The notes under the pieces are model-generated. The model did not search any database. It was not told the DNA's origin and saw only the letters and a program-made list of their open reading frames with translations. This document shows positions 24,363 through 32,273 of a stretch of 64,000 nucleotides of DNA, piece by piece (position 1 is the first letter of the stretch; each line of letters starts with the position of its first letter). The translations under genes and the position numbers were made by a program. Location of the stretch: NCBI GenBank assembly GCA_964518305.1, contig CAZFDK010000009.1:1-64000 (forward strand), read 5' to 3'. Source of the stretch: Caribbeanibacter sp964518305 (GTDB taxonomy: Bacteria > Gemmatimonadota > Gemmatimonadetes > Palauibacterales > Palauibacteraceae).

Positions 24363-25171
24363 AGTGCCCCCACTGCGGGTACGAGGCCGACCCGGGAGAA
24401 GAGGAGTGCCCGCTGTGCGGTACTCGTCTGGAGGAAGGGGAAGAGAGCGGCCGGCCGGAGCGAGCCGCTCGGGCCGCCGCCTCCGTTGAGGAAGACTCCG
24501 GGACCGGAGAGGCGACCGGCCCGGACCGGCGTTCGGAGCGGCCTTCCCGGCAGCTGACGCCGTGGGAAGCCGGTGGCGGGATCGGCGATCTCGTCGACAG
24601 CTGGTGGGAGAGCCTCTCGGACCCGGACCGCTTCTTCTCCCGGATCGATTGGGAAGGGGGGTGGGAGAGCCCGCTCCTCTACTACCTCCTGTTCGTCGTG
24701 ATCGGATCCGGCCTCGGGGCCCTGTGGTCCGCTCTCCTGATGCCGGCGTTCGTTTCCGCTTTCGGGTTCGGCAGCCTCGTTCCGACCCCCTCGGGCAGCC
24801 TCCTGCTCCGCCAGTTCTTCCTGAGTCCGTTCCGGGCGCTCTTCTCCCTGGTGGTGTTCGCGGGCGGAGCTCACCTGGTGCTCCGACTCCTGGCGGACCG
24901 GCCCCGTCGCTTCCGGTCCACGGCCCGGACCCTGTGCTACTCCGTCGGCCCGCAGCTGCTCATGGTCGTGCCGTTCCTCGGCGGCCTGGCGGCAGTGATC
25001 TGGTCCGCCGTGCTGGCCGTGGTGGGCCTGCGGACGGCGCACCGTACCAGTACCGGACGCGTCGTGGGGGCCCTGGTCGTCGCGGCGTTCGTCTACGCCG
25101 GGTTCTCGACGGTCTGGGGACTCGTGGTCCAGCAGGCCCTCGGTGGATCGCTTCCGCTCCCGGCTTCTTGA
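24359..25171 (+). CDS. zinc-ribbon plus Yip1-type membrane protein
   Basis: 270 aa. The N-terminus is a CxxC...CxxC zinc ribbon (CPHCGY...CPLCGT, residues 3-21), followed by an acidic linker and, from about residue 75, a Yip1-like region (SLSDPDRFFSRIDW) with about five membrane segments. GTG start, 4-base GTGA overlap with the response regulator and a 1-base overlap with the next gene. The function of Yip1-domain proteins in bacteria is largely unknown. Confidence 0.75.
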   Translation: MKCPHCGYEADPGEEECPLCGTRLEEGEESGRPERAARAAASVEEDSGTGEATGPDRRSERPSRQLTPWEAGGGIGDLVDSWWESLSDPDRFFSRIDWEGGWESPLLYYLLFVVIGSGLGALWSALLMPAFVSAFGFGSLVPTPSGSLLLRQFFLSPFRALFSLVVFAGGAHLVLRLLADRPRRFRSTARTLCYSVGPQLLMVVPFLGGLAAVIWSAVLAVVGLRTAHRTSTGRVVGALVVAAFVYAGFSTVWGLVVQQALGGSLPLPAS

Positions 25172-26001
25172 TGACGGAGCGTCCCGGACGGGAGTCGGAG
25201 ACCCGCCGCCTGGAACGGAAGGAGTTCGAGCGGGGGCACATCGATCCGGGCGAGGAGCCACCGGAGCCGCTGCCCGCCGCCACCGTGGTGGTGGCCCGTG
25301 CCGGGGCGGGGGGCATGGAGGTCCTGCTGCTACAGCGGCCGGAGGACTCCACTTTCGCGGCCGGCGCGTACGTGTTCGCCGGCGGCCGGGTCGACCCCGG
25401 GGATCGGGACCCGGAGCTCCTCGAGCGGGTGCACGCCGGACGGGCGGACGGCGAGCCGGAGGCGCTGGTGGCCGCCGCCCGGGAGCTGTGGGAGGAGACG
25501 GGACTGCTGATGGCACGACCCGGCGGTGACGTCGATCCGTCCCGAATAGCGGAGGCACGCCGGGAGCTTATGGAGGGAGCTACTCCCTTCGCTCGCCTGG
25601 CGGCCAGCCTGGAGCTCTCCCTCCCGCATCGCCCCGTGGGATACTTCGCGCGCTGGATCACGCCGGAGAAGCTGTCCCGCCGCTACGACACGCGCTTCTT
25701 CATGTGCGAAGATCCCGAGGGCACGGTGGGGTTGACGAGCGAGCACACCGATGCCGTCTGGCTCCGGCCGGAGCGGGCCCTCGACCTCTTCGCCGCCGGT
25801 GATCTCCCGCTCCTCTTCCCGACCCGGAAGACCCTGGAGCGCCTCGAGGGGTTCCCGGACGCGGCGACGGCGATCCGGGAACTCCGCGCCTCCGCGGTGG
25901 AGGCCGTGCGCCCCCGGATGCGGGTCCGCGACGACGGCGTCGACCCCCTCCTGCCGGGCGACGAGGGATACGACGACGCGGCCCGGACGGGCGAGGGATG
26001 A
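25171..26001 (+). CDS. NUDIX hydrolase, NUDT19-like
   Basis: A 276-aa NUDIX protein. The box is split: the first Gly region (AYVFAGGRVDPGDRD) and the catalytic helix AARELWEETGLL are separated by an insertion of about 25 residues, and GYFARWITPEKLSRRYDTRFF follows. This layout resembles the NUDT7/NUDT19 CoA-diphosphatase branch; the actual substrate is inferred. The ATG overlaps the preceding TGA by one base. Confidence 0.8.
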   Translation: MTERPGRESETRRLERKEFERGHIDPGEEPPEPLPAATVVVARAGAGGMEVLLLQRPEDSTFAAGAYVFAGGRVDPGDRDPELLERVHAGRADGEPEALVAAARELWEETGLLMARPGGDVDPSRIAEARRELMEGATPFARLAASLELSLPHRPVGYFARWITPEKLSRRYDTRFFMCEDPEGTVGLTSEHTDAVWLRPERALDLFAAGDLPLLFPTRKTLERLEGFPDAATAIRELRASAVEAVRPRMRVRDDGVDPLLPGDEGYDDAARTGEG

Positions 26002-26011
26002 TCCGACGGTG

Positions 26012-26812
26012 ATGAACATCAGATCGCCGGCTCCCGGCGTCAGGAGCGTCCGGGCCGACAATTCCGGCCCCATGACCCTCGACGGGACCCGGACGTACCT
26101 GGTGGGGGCCCGGGAGGCCGTCCTGGTGGATCCGGGCCCCGACGACACGGATGCCGAGGAGCGGTGGCGGGAGCTGGCCGACGGAGACGAAGTCACCACG
26201 GTGGCCCTGACGCACGGTCACCCGGACCACGCGGGAGGCGCCGTGCGTGCCGCCGAGCTCTTCGGCGCCCGGCTGGCTGCCGCGAGCGAAACGCTGCGCA
26301 GCCTCTCGTCCACGGGACGCTCGCTCCACGACGGCATGGAGCTGCCCGTAGACGACGGGGAATCTTCGCTCCGGGCGCTCGAGACGCCGGGCCACTCCGG
26401 GGACCACCTCTGCTTCCTGCGCCCCTCCGACCGGGTGCTCTTCACCGGGGACCTGGTGCTGGGGCAGGGATCCAGCCTGGTGGGCCACCCCGAGGGATCG
26501 GTCTCCGACTGTCTGGCGAGCCTCGACCGGCTCCTGGAGCTGGAGGCGAGCCTCCTGCTGCCCGGCCACGGGCCGGACGTGGCGCGGGCCGTGGAGCGGC
26601 TGGCCGAATACCGGGACCACCGGCGGGACCGCACCCGCCAGATGCGGGAGGCCGTCGAGAGCGGCGCCCGCTCGGTGGAGGAGATCCGGAGGCGGGTGTA
26701 CGGGGACGAAGTGCCGCCGGGGCTCGGGTGGGCGGCCGACGCCACGGTCCGTGCCCACCTGGTGCATCTGGAGGAACTGGGGGAGGATCTGCCCGAGATC
26801 GAGGGGCGGTGA
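26012..26812 (+). CDS. metallo-beta-lactamase fold hydrolase, LACTB2-like
   Basis: A 266-aa MBL hydrolase. Metal ligands: HGHPDH (HxHxDH), ETPGHSGDH, FTGDLVLG and LLPGHGP. A C-terminal winged-helix-like region follows (SVEEIRRRVYG to LGWAADATVRAHLVHLEELG), as in the LACTB2/RNase-like subgroup. Starts 10 bases after the NUDIX stop (ATG 26012; GTG 26009 is an alternative). It is the last gene of the rightward run and converges on mutY 21 bases away with no clear terminator. Confidence 0.8.
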   Translation: MNIRSPAPGVRSVRADNSGPMTLDGTRTYLVGAREAVLVDPGPDDTDAEERWRELADGDEVTTVALTHGHPDHAGGAVRAAELFGARLAAASETLRSLSSTGRSLHDGMELPVDDGESSLRALETPGHSGDHLCFLRPSDRVLFTGDLVLGQGSSLVGHPEGSVSDCLASLDRLLELEASLLLPGHGPDVARAVERLAEYRDHRRDRTRQMREAVESGARSVEEIRRRVYGDEVPPGLGWAADATVRAHLVHLEELGEDLPEIEGR

Positions 26813-26833
26813 AGCCTCAGCCGGCGGCGGAGA

Positions 26834-27916
26834 TCACTCCAGAAGCCGCTCGATGACCGCGTGGCTGGCCCGGGGAAACGCGTACTCCTCCATCCGGCCG
26901 GGCTCCACCCACGCCCAGTCGGTGGCGGCCCGGGCCCGGGGCGTGCCCGCGACGTGGCGGGCGTGATGCGCGTGCAGGGTGACACGCAGGTGGCTGTACT
27001 CGTGGTCTACCCGGACCACCAGCTCGCCGACCTCCACCTCTATCTCCATCTCCTCGCGCAGCTCGCGTCGCACGGCCTCCGCCGGCGATTCCTCCTCCTC
27101 CAGTTTTCCGCCCGGGAACTCCCACATGCCGCCGAGCATCCCGTCCTCGGGCCGGCGCGAGATCAGCACGCGTCCCTTCCCGTCCCAGACGACGCCGACT
27201 CCCACGTCGTGGTGGGGCCGGTCGGGGCGGTGGCGGGGAGGGGGACGCTCGGCGACGGTGCCGCGCTCGAGAGCCAGGCAGCCCTCGGCCACCGGGCACC
27301 GTCCGCAGTCCGGGTTCTCCGGAGTGCAGACCGCTTCCCCGAGATCCATGAGCGCCTGGTTCAGGTCGGCCGGGCGGCCGTCGGCCTCCTCCAGCAGAGC
27401 GCGGGCCACGTCCTCCAGCTCGGCATCGGAGGGATCCTCCACGTCGAAGAGGCGGGAGAGCACGCGGCGAGTGTTGCCGTCCACGGCTGGTGCCGGGCGA
27501 CCGAAGGCCATGCTCGCCACCGCCCCAGCGGTGTACGGCCCGATACCCGGCAGGTCCCCCAGGACGGCCGGGTCCCGGGGCAGCTCACCCCCGTGCTCGC
27601 GCACGACCTGCGCCGCGGCGTCGTGGAGCCACCGCGCCCGAGCGTAGTAGCCGAGCCCCTCCCAGGCCTTCAGCACCTCGTCGCGGTCCGCGCCGGCCAG
27701 CGACTCCACGTCGGGAAAGCGCTGCAGGAAGTCGTGCCAGTATTCGCGAACGGTCCCGACGCGGGTCTGTTGCGCCATGACCTCCGCTACCCAGATGCGG
27801 TACGGGCTGTCCTCGCCCCGCCACGGTACGTCTCGCTGCCGGCCGTCGTACCAGGCCAGCAGGCTCTCCACCGCGTCGGGCGAGGCCTTTGCTACCCTCC
27901 CCCCGTCACGGCTCAC
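26834..27916 (-). CDS. mutY: A/G-specific adenine glycosylase MutY
   Basis: A 360-aa enzyme that removes adenine mispaired with 8-oxoguanine. The catalytic Glu is in AEVMAQQTRV, the helix-hairpin-helix is LPGIGPYTAGAVASMAFG, and the catalytic Asp is in VDGNTRRV. A 4Fe-4S loop Cx6Cx2Cx5C is formed by CTPENPDCGRCPVAEGC. The C-terminal NUDIX-like 8-oxoG-recognition domain (GGMWEFPGGKLEEEE) is complete. The GTG start overlaps the dapF stop as GTGA. The frame is open further upstream but only over dapF. Confidence 0.95.
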   Translation of the reverse strand: MSRDGGRVAKASPDAVESLLAWYDGRQRDVPWRGEDSPYRIWVAEVMAQQTRVGTVREYWHDFLQRFPDVESLAGADRDEVLKAWEGLGYYARARWLHDAAAQVVREHGGELPRDPAVLGDLPGIGPYTAGAVASMAFGRPAPAVDGNTRRVLSRLFDVEDPSDAELEDVARALLEEADGRPADLNQALMDLGEAVCTPENPDCGRCPVAEGCLALERGTVAERPPPRHRPDRPHHDVGVGVVWDGKGRVLISRRPEDGMLGGMWEFPGGKLEEEESPAEAVRRELREEMEIEVEVGELVVRVDHEYSHLRVTLHAHHARHVAGTPRARAATDWAWVEPGRMEEYAFPRASHAVIERLLE

Positions 27917-28734
27917 GCCGGCTGCGGGAACCGGCCCTCGAAGATCCGGCTCGCCGGGCCGGCGAGCCGGACCGCCTCGCCCTCGCTCCACCCCCCGGGG
28001 GAGTCCTCTCCGAGGCGGGCCACCCGGAGGGAGGCGCTGCTCCGGGTGGTGAGCTCGAGCTCCCGGCCGGCGAGGCCCGCCCGGTTCAGGGCCAGGAGGG
28101 TGGCCATGGCTCCGCTGCCGCAGGCCGAGGTCTCGCCCTCCACGCCCCGCTCCCACGTCCGGATGTTGCCGGAAGCCGGGGTCTCGAGTTCCACCAGGTT
28201 CACGTTCGCCCCCCCAGCTCCCAGCGCATCGTGCCGGCGGAGGGGCCGGCAGAGATCGCCGATAGGGCCCTCCGGCATCTCCTCCCGGGGCAGTATTAGG
28301 TGGGGGACCCCGACCCGGACCAGCCACGCTCTCCGCGGGCCGTCGGGCGTCTCCAGCTCCGGGTGCTCCTCCACGTCCGGCCGGAGCCGGTACACCAGAA
28401 CCACCTCCTCACCCCCGACCTCGGCCTGGATGGGGCCCTGGCCGGTGAGGAGCACGTGGCGGGGGTCCGCCCGGCCCTCATCCACCAGGTAGCGCGAGGC
28501 ACAGCGGGCCCCGTTGCCGCACATGTCGATCTCCGACCCGTCCGGGTTGAAGAACCGAATCCGGTATCGACCGGGTGCGTCCCGGGCGGTCACCACGAGC
28601 CCGTCCACGCCGACGCCGGTGGCGCGGGGGCAGATCCTTCGGGCCACGTCGGAGGGGTCGCCTCCGGGGAGCTGCTCGTCGACGGCGAGGACGAAGTCGT
28701 TGCCGGCGCCGCTGTATTTGCTGAAGGGGATCAT
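27913..28734 (-). CDS. dapF: diaminopimelate epimerase
   Basis: A 273-aa enzyme converting LL- to meso-diaminopimelate for lysine and peptidoglycan synthesis. Both catalytic Cys motifs are intact: DMCGNGARC and SACGSGAMA. The N-terminus IPFSKYSGAGNDFVL fixes the ATG at 28734. It is coupled to mutY by a GTGA overlap. A promoter candidate close upstream implies a very short leader. Confidence 0.95.
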   Translation of the reverse strand: MIPFSKYSGAGNDFVLAVDEQLPGGDPSDVARRICPRATGVGVDGLVVTARDAPGRYRIRFFNPDGSEIDMCGNGARCASRYLVDEGRADPRHVLLTGQGPIQAEVGGEEVVLVYRLRPDVEEHPELETPDGPRRAWLVRVGVPHLILPREEMPEGPIGDLCRPLRRHDALGAGGANVNLVELETPASGNIRTWERGVEGETSACGSGAMATLLALNRAGLAGRELELTTRSSASLRVARLGEDSPGGWSEGEAVRLAGPASRIFEGRFPQPA

Positions 28735-28744
28735 ATGACCGTGA

Positions 28745-28774
28745 ACATTAGGCCTGCGCGCGCGAACCTGGCAA
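28745..28774 (-). promoter_or_regulatory. putative dapF-mutY promoter
   Basis: Read leftward: TTGCCA (28769-28774), 18-base spacer, TAATGT (28745-28750). The -10 ends 10 bases before the dapF ATG, so the message may be leaderless. A small hairpin CGACGC-TTTGAG-GCGTCG (28783-28800) lies between this promoter and the divergent ABC gene. Confidence 0.4.
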
Positions 28775-28816
28775 ACGGGCCGCGACGCTTTGAGGCGTCG
28801 TTGACGTCCGGCGGCA

Positions 28817-29611
28817 GTGTGGGACGTGATCCGATTCCAGGCGGTGAGCAAGCGATACGGCCGGTGGCCCGGTCGGCGGAATGAGGCACTCCGTGCGCTG
28901 GACCTGCGGGTGCGGCCCGGCGAGCTGGTGGCCCTGGTGGGGCGGAACGGGGCCGGGAAGTCCACCGTCCTGGGCCTGACGCTGGGCTTTCTGCGAGCCT
29001 CGGAGGGCAGGGTCCGGGTCGGCGGCGAGGCACCCCGGACCTACGTCCGCGGCCACGGGGCCGGATACCTTCCGGAGAACTTTTCGCCACCGGGACAGCT
29101 GCGCGCCGACCGGGTCCTCCTCCGTCTGGCGCTGCTGGACGGCCTCGACCGGGCCGCGGCCCGCCGAAGCGTCCGCGAGGCGCTGGCCCGCGCGGGCCTC
29201 GAGGGATCCGGTCGCAGGCGGGTGAAGACACTCTCCCGGGGCAATCGGCAGCGGCTCGCGTTGGCGCAGCTGCTGCTCCGCTCCCGGGAGGTGCTCCTGC
29301 TGGACGAGCCGTGGGGCGGGCTCGACCCCGGGGGAAGGAGCAGGCTCCGCGAGATCCTTGGTGAGCTCCGCCGGGAGCGTCCGGGGGCGGCCATGATCGT
29401 GGCGTCCCACGACCTGGGCCAGGTGGCGCGGGTGGCCGACCGCGCCGTGGTCCTGGACGAGGGACGTGCGGTCGATCGGGTCCGGCTGGGCAGAGCCGAC
29501 GATGCCGGCGACCTGGAGCGGAGGGTCCTGGAATGCGGCGTCGGTGCGGGGAGGGGGCGAGCGGAGCGGGACGGAAGACGGGCCCCTCCCCGGGTCGGGG
29601 GTGCCGGATGA
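28817..29611 (+). CDS. ABC transporter ATP-binding protein
   Basis: A 264-aa ATPase: Walker A GRNGAGKST (42-50), signature LSRGNRQRL (near 140; the canonical LSGGQ is altered) and Walker B EVLLLDEPWGGLDP. The architecture matches CcmA/NatA-like exporters. The start is GTG at 28817; GTG at 28826 is almost as good. Its stop overlaps the permease ATG (ATGA). The substrate is unknown. Confidence 0.85.
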   Translation: MWDVIRFQAVSKRYGRWPGRRNEALRALDLRVRPGELVALVGRNGAGKSTVLGLTLGFLRASEGRVRVGGEAPRTYVRGHGAGYLPENFSPPGQLRADRVLLRLALLDGLDRAAARRSVREALARAGLEGSGRRRVKTLSRGNRQRLALAQLLLRSREVLLLDEPWGGLDPGGRSRLREILGELRRERPGAAMIVASHDLGQVARVADRAVVLDEGRAVDRVRLGRADDAGDLERRVLECGVGAGRGRAERDGRRAPPRVGGAG

Positions 29612-30366
29612 TACCGTGGCTCGCGGCGGCGAGCTCCTGGGCCCGTGATCGGGCAGGCCGTGCGGCGCTGCTGGCCGCCGCCGGCGCCGCACTCCTCCTC
29701 CCGCGGGCCCTTGCCCTCGAAGCCGAGGGTCCCGCGGCCGCCGGCTTCCGGGCCGGGCTCGAGGCCGGCCCCGGCTCCGGCTCCGGCCTGCTGGCCGGTC
29801 TGTGGGGCATCTTCCTCCTGGCCGGCGTGCTGATCCTGTGGCAGGGAATCGTCGCCTCCGACGTGGAGAGCGGGCGTTTCCGCAGCGTGCTGGTGCGCCC
29901 GGTGTGGCGTCCCGGGATCTTTGTGGCGCGGCACGTCGCAGCCCTCGTGCTCCTCGCCGCTGCTGCCGCGGCTGTCGGGGTGCTCCTGTGGGTCGCCGGA
30001 GTCGGGGGCGTTCCGGATCCGGCGGGTATGCTCGCGGCGTCGGTTCTGACCGGCTGGACGCTGGGTGCACTTCTCCTGCTGCTCTCGGCGCTCCTCGACC
30101 GCGGTGGCATCCTGGCGGCCGTGGCCCTCTTCATGGCTCCCGGAGCCCTGGACGGACTCCTGGCCCGGGAGACCCTGCTGGCGGCGGCGGGCCGGCGCAT
30201 CTCGGCGGGTCTCCCCCCGATGCTGCCGCTGGCGGAGCTCCGCGCCGAGCTGCTGGCCGGGGCGAGACCCGACGGCCAGATCCTGCTGGTAGCGCTCCTC
30301 TACGGCGGGGCGGCGCTCGCGCTCGCCGTCCTCCGGCTCCAGCTGCGGGAGTACCGGGCCGGCTGA
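29608..30366 (+). CDS. ABC-2-like transporter permease
   Basis: A 252-aa Ala/Leu-rich protein with about six membrane segments. A segment near residues 80-115 (GIVASDVESGRFRSVLVRPVWRPGIFVARHV) is typical of ABC-2 permeases. Coupled to the ATPase. Together they likely form an exporter; the substrate cannot be stated. Confidence 0.75.
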   Translation: MIPWLAAASSWARDRAGRAALLAAAGAALLLPRALALEAEGPAAAGFRAGLEAGPGSGSGLLAGLWGIFLLAGVLILWQGIVASDVESGRFRSVLVRPVWRPGIFVARHVAALVLLAAAAAAVGVLLWVAGVGGVPDPAGMLAASVLTGWTLGALLLLLSALLDRGGILAAVALFMAPGALDGLLARETLLAAAGRRISAGLPPMLPLAELRAELLAGARPDGQILLVALLYGGAALALAVLRLQLREYRAG

Positions 30367-30482
30367 AGGCGGCAGAGCCACTTCTGCGGCCGCCGGGCTC
30401 CGGCTATCTTGGCCGGCGGTCGGGGTCGTCCGCGTCCGCCACACCCCGGCATCCCGAACCTCTCCCAGCATCCGCCGAGGAG

Positions 30483-31550
30483 ATGAGCATGCGACGCTTC
30501 TTCCAGCGGAAGATGCACAAGGCGGGCATGCCGCCCGGCTCGGTGGTCTACGTCGGCGACGAGCCCCGCGAGCCGGCCCGGCTCACCGTCATCGACTACG
30601 GCCGGGATCACTACGAGGAGCGGGAAGTCGAAGACCTGTCGGAGGTGGACTACTACCGGGACAGCGGATCGGTGACCTGGATCAACGTGGACGGCGTGCA
30701 CGAGACGGAGATCGTGGAGGAGATCGGCGATCGGTACGGCCTCCACCCGCTGCTCATGGAGGACGTCGTGAGCACGGGGCAGCGGCCGAAGACGGAGGAG
30801 TACGAGGAGCACCTGTTCCTGGTACTCCGGATGCTCGTTCCCGAGGACGGGGGAATCGCGCGGGACGAGCAGGTGAGCCTCGTGGTCGGACCGAGCTGGA
30901 TCGTCTCCTTCCAGGAGCACCGCGGCGACGTCTTCGACGACCTGCGCGGCCGCCTGCGGAACGGGAAGTCACGGGCCCGTACGGCCGGGCCGGACTACCT
31001 GGCCTATCGGATTCTGGACGCCGTCGTGGATCAGTACTTCGTGGTGCTGGAGCACATGGGCGACGCGCTGGAAGAGCTGGAGGAGCAGGTCGTGGAGGAG
31101 CCGGATCAGGAGACGCTGGAAGCGGTCCATGCGGTCAGAGGGGAGCTCCTGTTCCTCCGGCGCGCGGCGTGGCCGGTTCGGGAGATGGTCAACGGCCTGC
31201 AGAGGGTCGAGTCGGAGCTGATCTCCCGGGAGACTGATCCGTATCTCCGGGACGTCTACGACCATGCCGTCCAGGTCATCGACACGACCGAGACCTACCG
31301 CGACCTGGTCTCCGGCCTGGTGGACCTCTACATGTCCGGCGTCAGCAACCGGATGAACGAGGTGATGAAGGTGCTGACCGTCATCGCCACGGTCTTCATT
31401 CCCGTGACCTTCGTGGCCGGCATCTACGGGATGAACTTCGAATGGATGCCGGAGCTCCAGTGGCGCTGGGGATACCCGGCCGTACTGGGCCTGATGACCG
31501 TGATGGTCGGTGGGATGGTCGTCTATTTCCGGCGCCGCGACTGGATCTGA
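30483..31550 (+). CDS. corA: CorA family magnesium/cobalt channel
   Basis: 355 aa: a long soluble N-terminal funnel domain, a stalk helix and two C-terminal membrane segments, with the pore signature YGMNF between them. ATG at 30483 with CCGAGGAG upstream. It forms a pentameric Mg2+ (also Co2+/Ni2+) channel in the inner membrane. It lies 116 bases after the ABC permease, so may be separately transcribed. Confidence 0.92.
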   Translation: MSMRRFFQRKMHKAGMPPGSVVYVGDEPREPARLTVIDYGRDHYEEREVEDLSEVDYYRDSGSVTWINVDGVHETEIVEEIGDRYGLHPLLMEDVVSTGQRPKTEEYEEHLFLVLRMLVPEDGGIARDEQVSLVVGPSWIVSFQEHRGDVFDDLRGRLRNGKSRARTAGPDYLAYRILDAVVDQYFVVLEHMGDALEELEEQVVEEPDQETLEAVHAVRGELLFLRRAAWPVREMVNGLQRVESELISRETDPYLRDVYDHAVQVIDTTETYRDLVSGLVDLYMSGVSNRMNEVMKVLTVIATVFIPVTFVAGIYGMNFEWMPELQWRWGYPAVLGLMTVMVGGMVVYFRRRDWI

Positions 31551-31601
31551 TCCGGGCGGGCGGTCGTCCGGCGGAAAGCCGTGGAGGCGCCGGGCTCGAT
31601 C

Positions 31602-31631
31602 TTGACGTCCCCAGTGCTCAGCGGGTATCCT
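31602..31631 (+). promoter_or_regulatory. promoter of the glycine cleavage operon
   Basis: TTGACG (31602-31607), 18-base spacer, TATCCT (31626-31631). Transcription would begin near 31638, about 148 bases before the gcvH ATG, and almost exactly at the 5' edge of the folded leader. Confidence 0.6.
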
Positions 31632-31633
31632 CC

Positions 31634-31784
31634 CGGGTCGCAGAACGCCGGTCGGCGGCCCCGCCCGAGGCGGGGCGCGGTCTTCCGATCGGCGTTCTCA
31701 GGAGGTCGCTGACCCGAACCCGGCGGCCCGACCCCCCGGTCCAGCCGCACGCAGCCGTAGACTCTCACGCCGGAGGAGGCGTTC
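31634..31784 (+). promoter_or_regulatory. structured gcvH leader, candidate riboregulator
   Basis: A 14-bp stem (31642-31655 with 31685-31698, one G-U pair) encloses a second hairpin CCCCGCC/GGCGGGG (31659-31665 with 31669-31675, CGA loop). An outer CGGGTC/GACCCG pairing (31634-31639 with 31711-31716) could close the structure. GAACGCC in the left arm (31643-31649) can pair with GGCGTTC at 31691-31697 (the stem) or with an identical GGCGTTC at 31778-31784, which overlaps the end of the Shine-Dalgarno GGAGGAGG (31772-31779) next to the ATG. Mutually exclusive pairing is a typical switch design. I do not recognise the conserved core of the known glycine riboswitch. Confidence 0.5.
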
Positions 31785-31785
31785 G

Positions 31786-32178
31786 ATGTCAGAGGTGCCC
31801 GACGGACTCCGCTACACCGAGGAGCACGAATACGTCCGCGAGACGGACGGCGACGGCGGGGTGGTGGTCGGAATCACCGACTTCGCCCAGGAGGAGCTGG
31901 GCGACGTGGTGTTCGTCGAGCTTCCGCGGGAGGGAGACAGCTTCGACCGGATGGAGCCCTTCGGGACCATAGAGGCCGTGAAGGCCGTCTCCGAGCTGTA
32001 CACGCCGGTCTCCGGCGAGGTGACGGAGATCAACGCGGACCTCGACGACCGGCCGGAGCTCGTCAACGAGGAAGCGTACGGGGACGGGTGGATGATCCGT
32101 CTCCGGCTGGACGACCCTTCGGAGCTCGACGCACTGATGGGCGCCGACGAGTACAGGGAGCACATCGGAGAGGCCTGA
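31786..32178 (+). CDS. gcvH: glycine cleavage system H protein
   Basis: A 130-aa lipoyl carrier that shuttles the aminomethyl group between P and T proteins. The lipoylated Lys is in IEAVKAVSELY, followed by TPVSGEVTEIN. ATG at 31786 has a very strong GGAGGAGG. First gene of the gcv operon; the lipoate ligase at the end of the same run is a likely source of its modification. Confidence 0.95.
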   Translation: MSEVPDGLRYTEEHEYVRETDGDGGVVVGITDFAQEELGDVVFVELPREGDSFDRMEPFGTIEAVKAVSELYTPVSGEVTEINADLDDRPELVNEEAYGDGWMIRLRLDDPSELDALMGADEYREHIGEA

Positions 32179-32232
32179 GCCGGCTCTCGCGACTCCGGCT
32201 CCGACCCCATCCGTCCGCCTCAGCAACATCAA

Positions 32233-32252
32233 GCCCGGGGCATGCCCCGGGC
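32233..32252. repeat. perfect 20-base palindrome between gcvH and gcvPA
   Basis: GCCCGGGGCATGCCCCGGGC reads identically on both strands. It lies 54 bases after the gcvH stop and 21 before the gcvPA start. It could be an intercistronic hairpin that stabilises or attenuates the message, or an operator. Confidence 0.7.
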
Positions 32253-32273
32253 CCTCGGACCCGGGAAGGATTC

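Noticed and set aside
31638..31785. Glycine riboswitch of the known Rfam type upstream of gcvH.
   Set aside because: I could not find the conserved tandem aptamer core; the fold seen is different, so it is reported as an unknown leader only.
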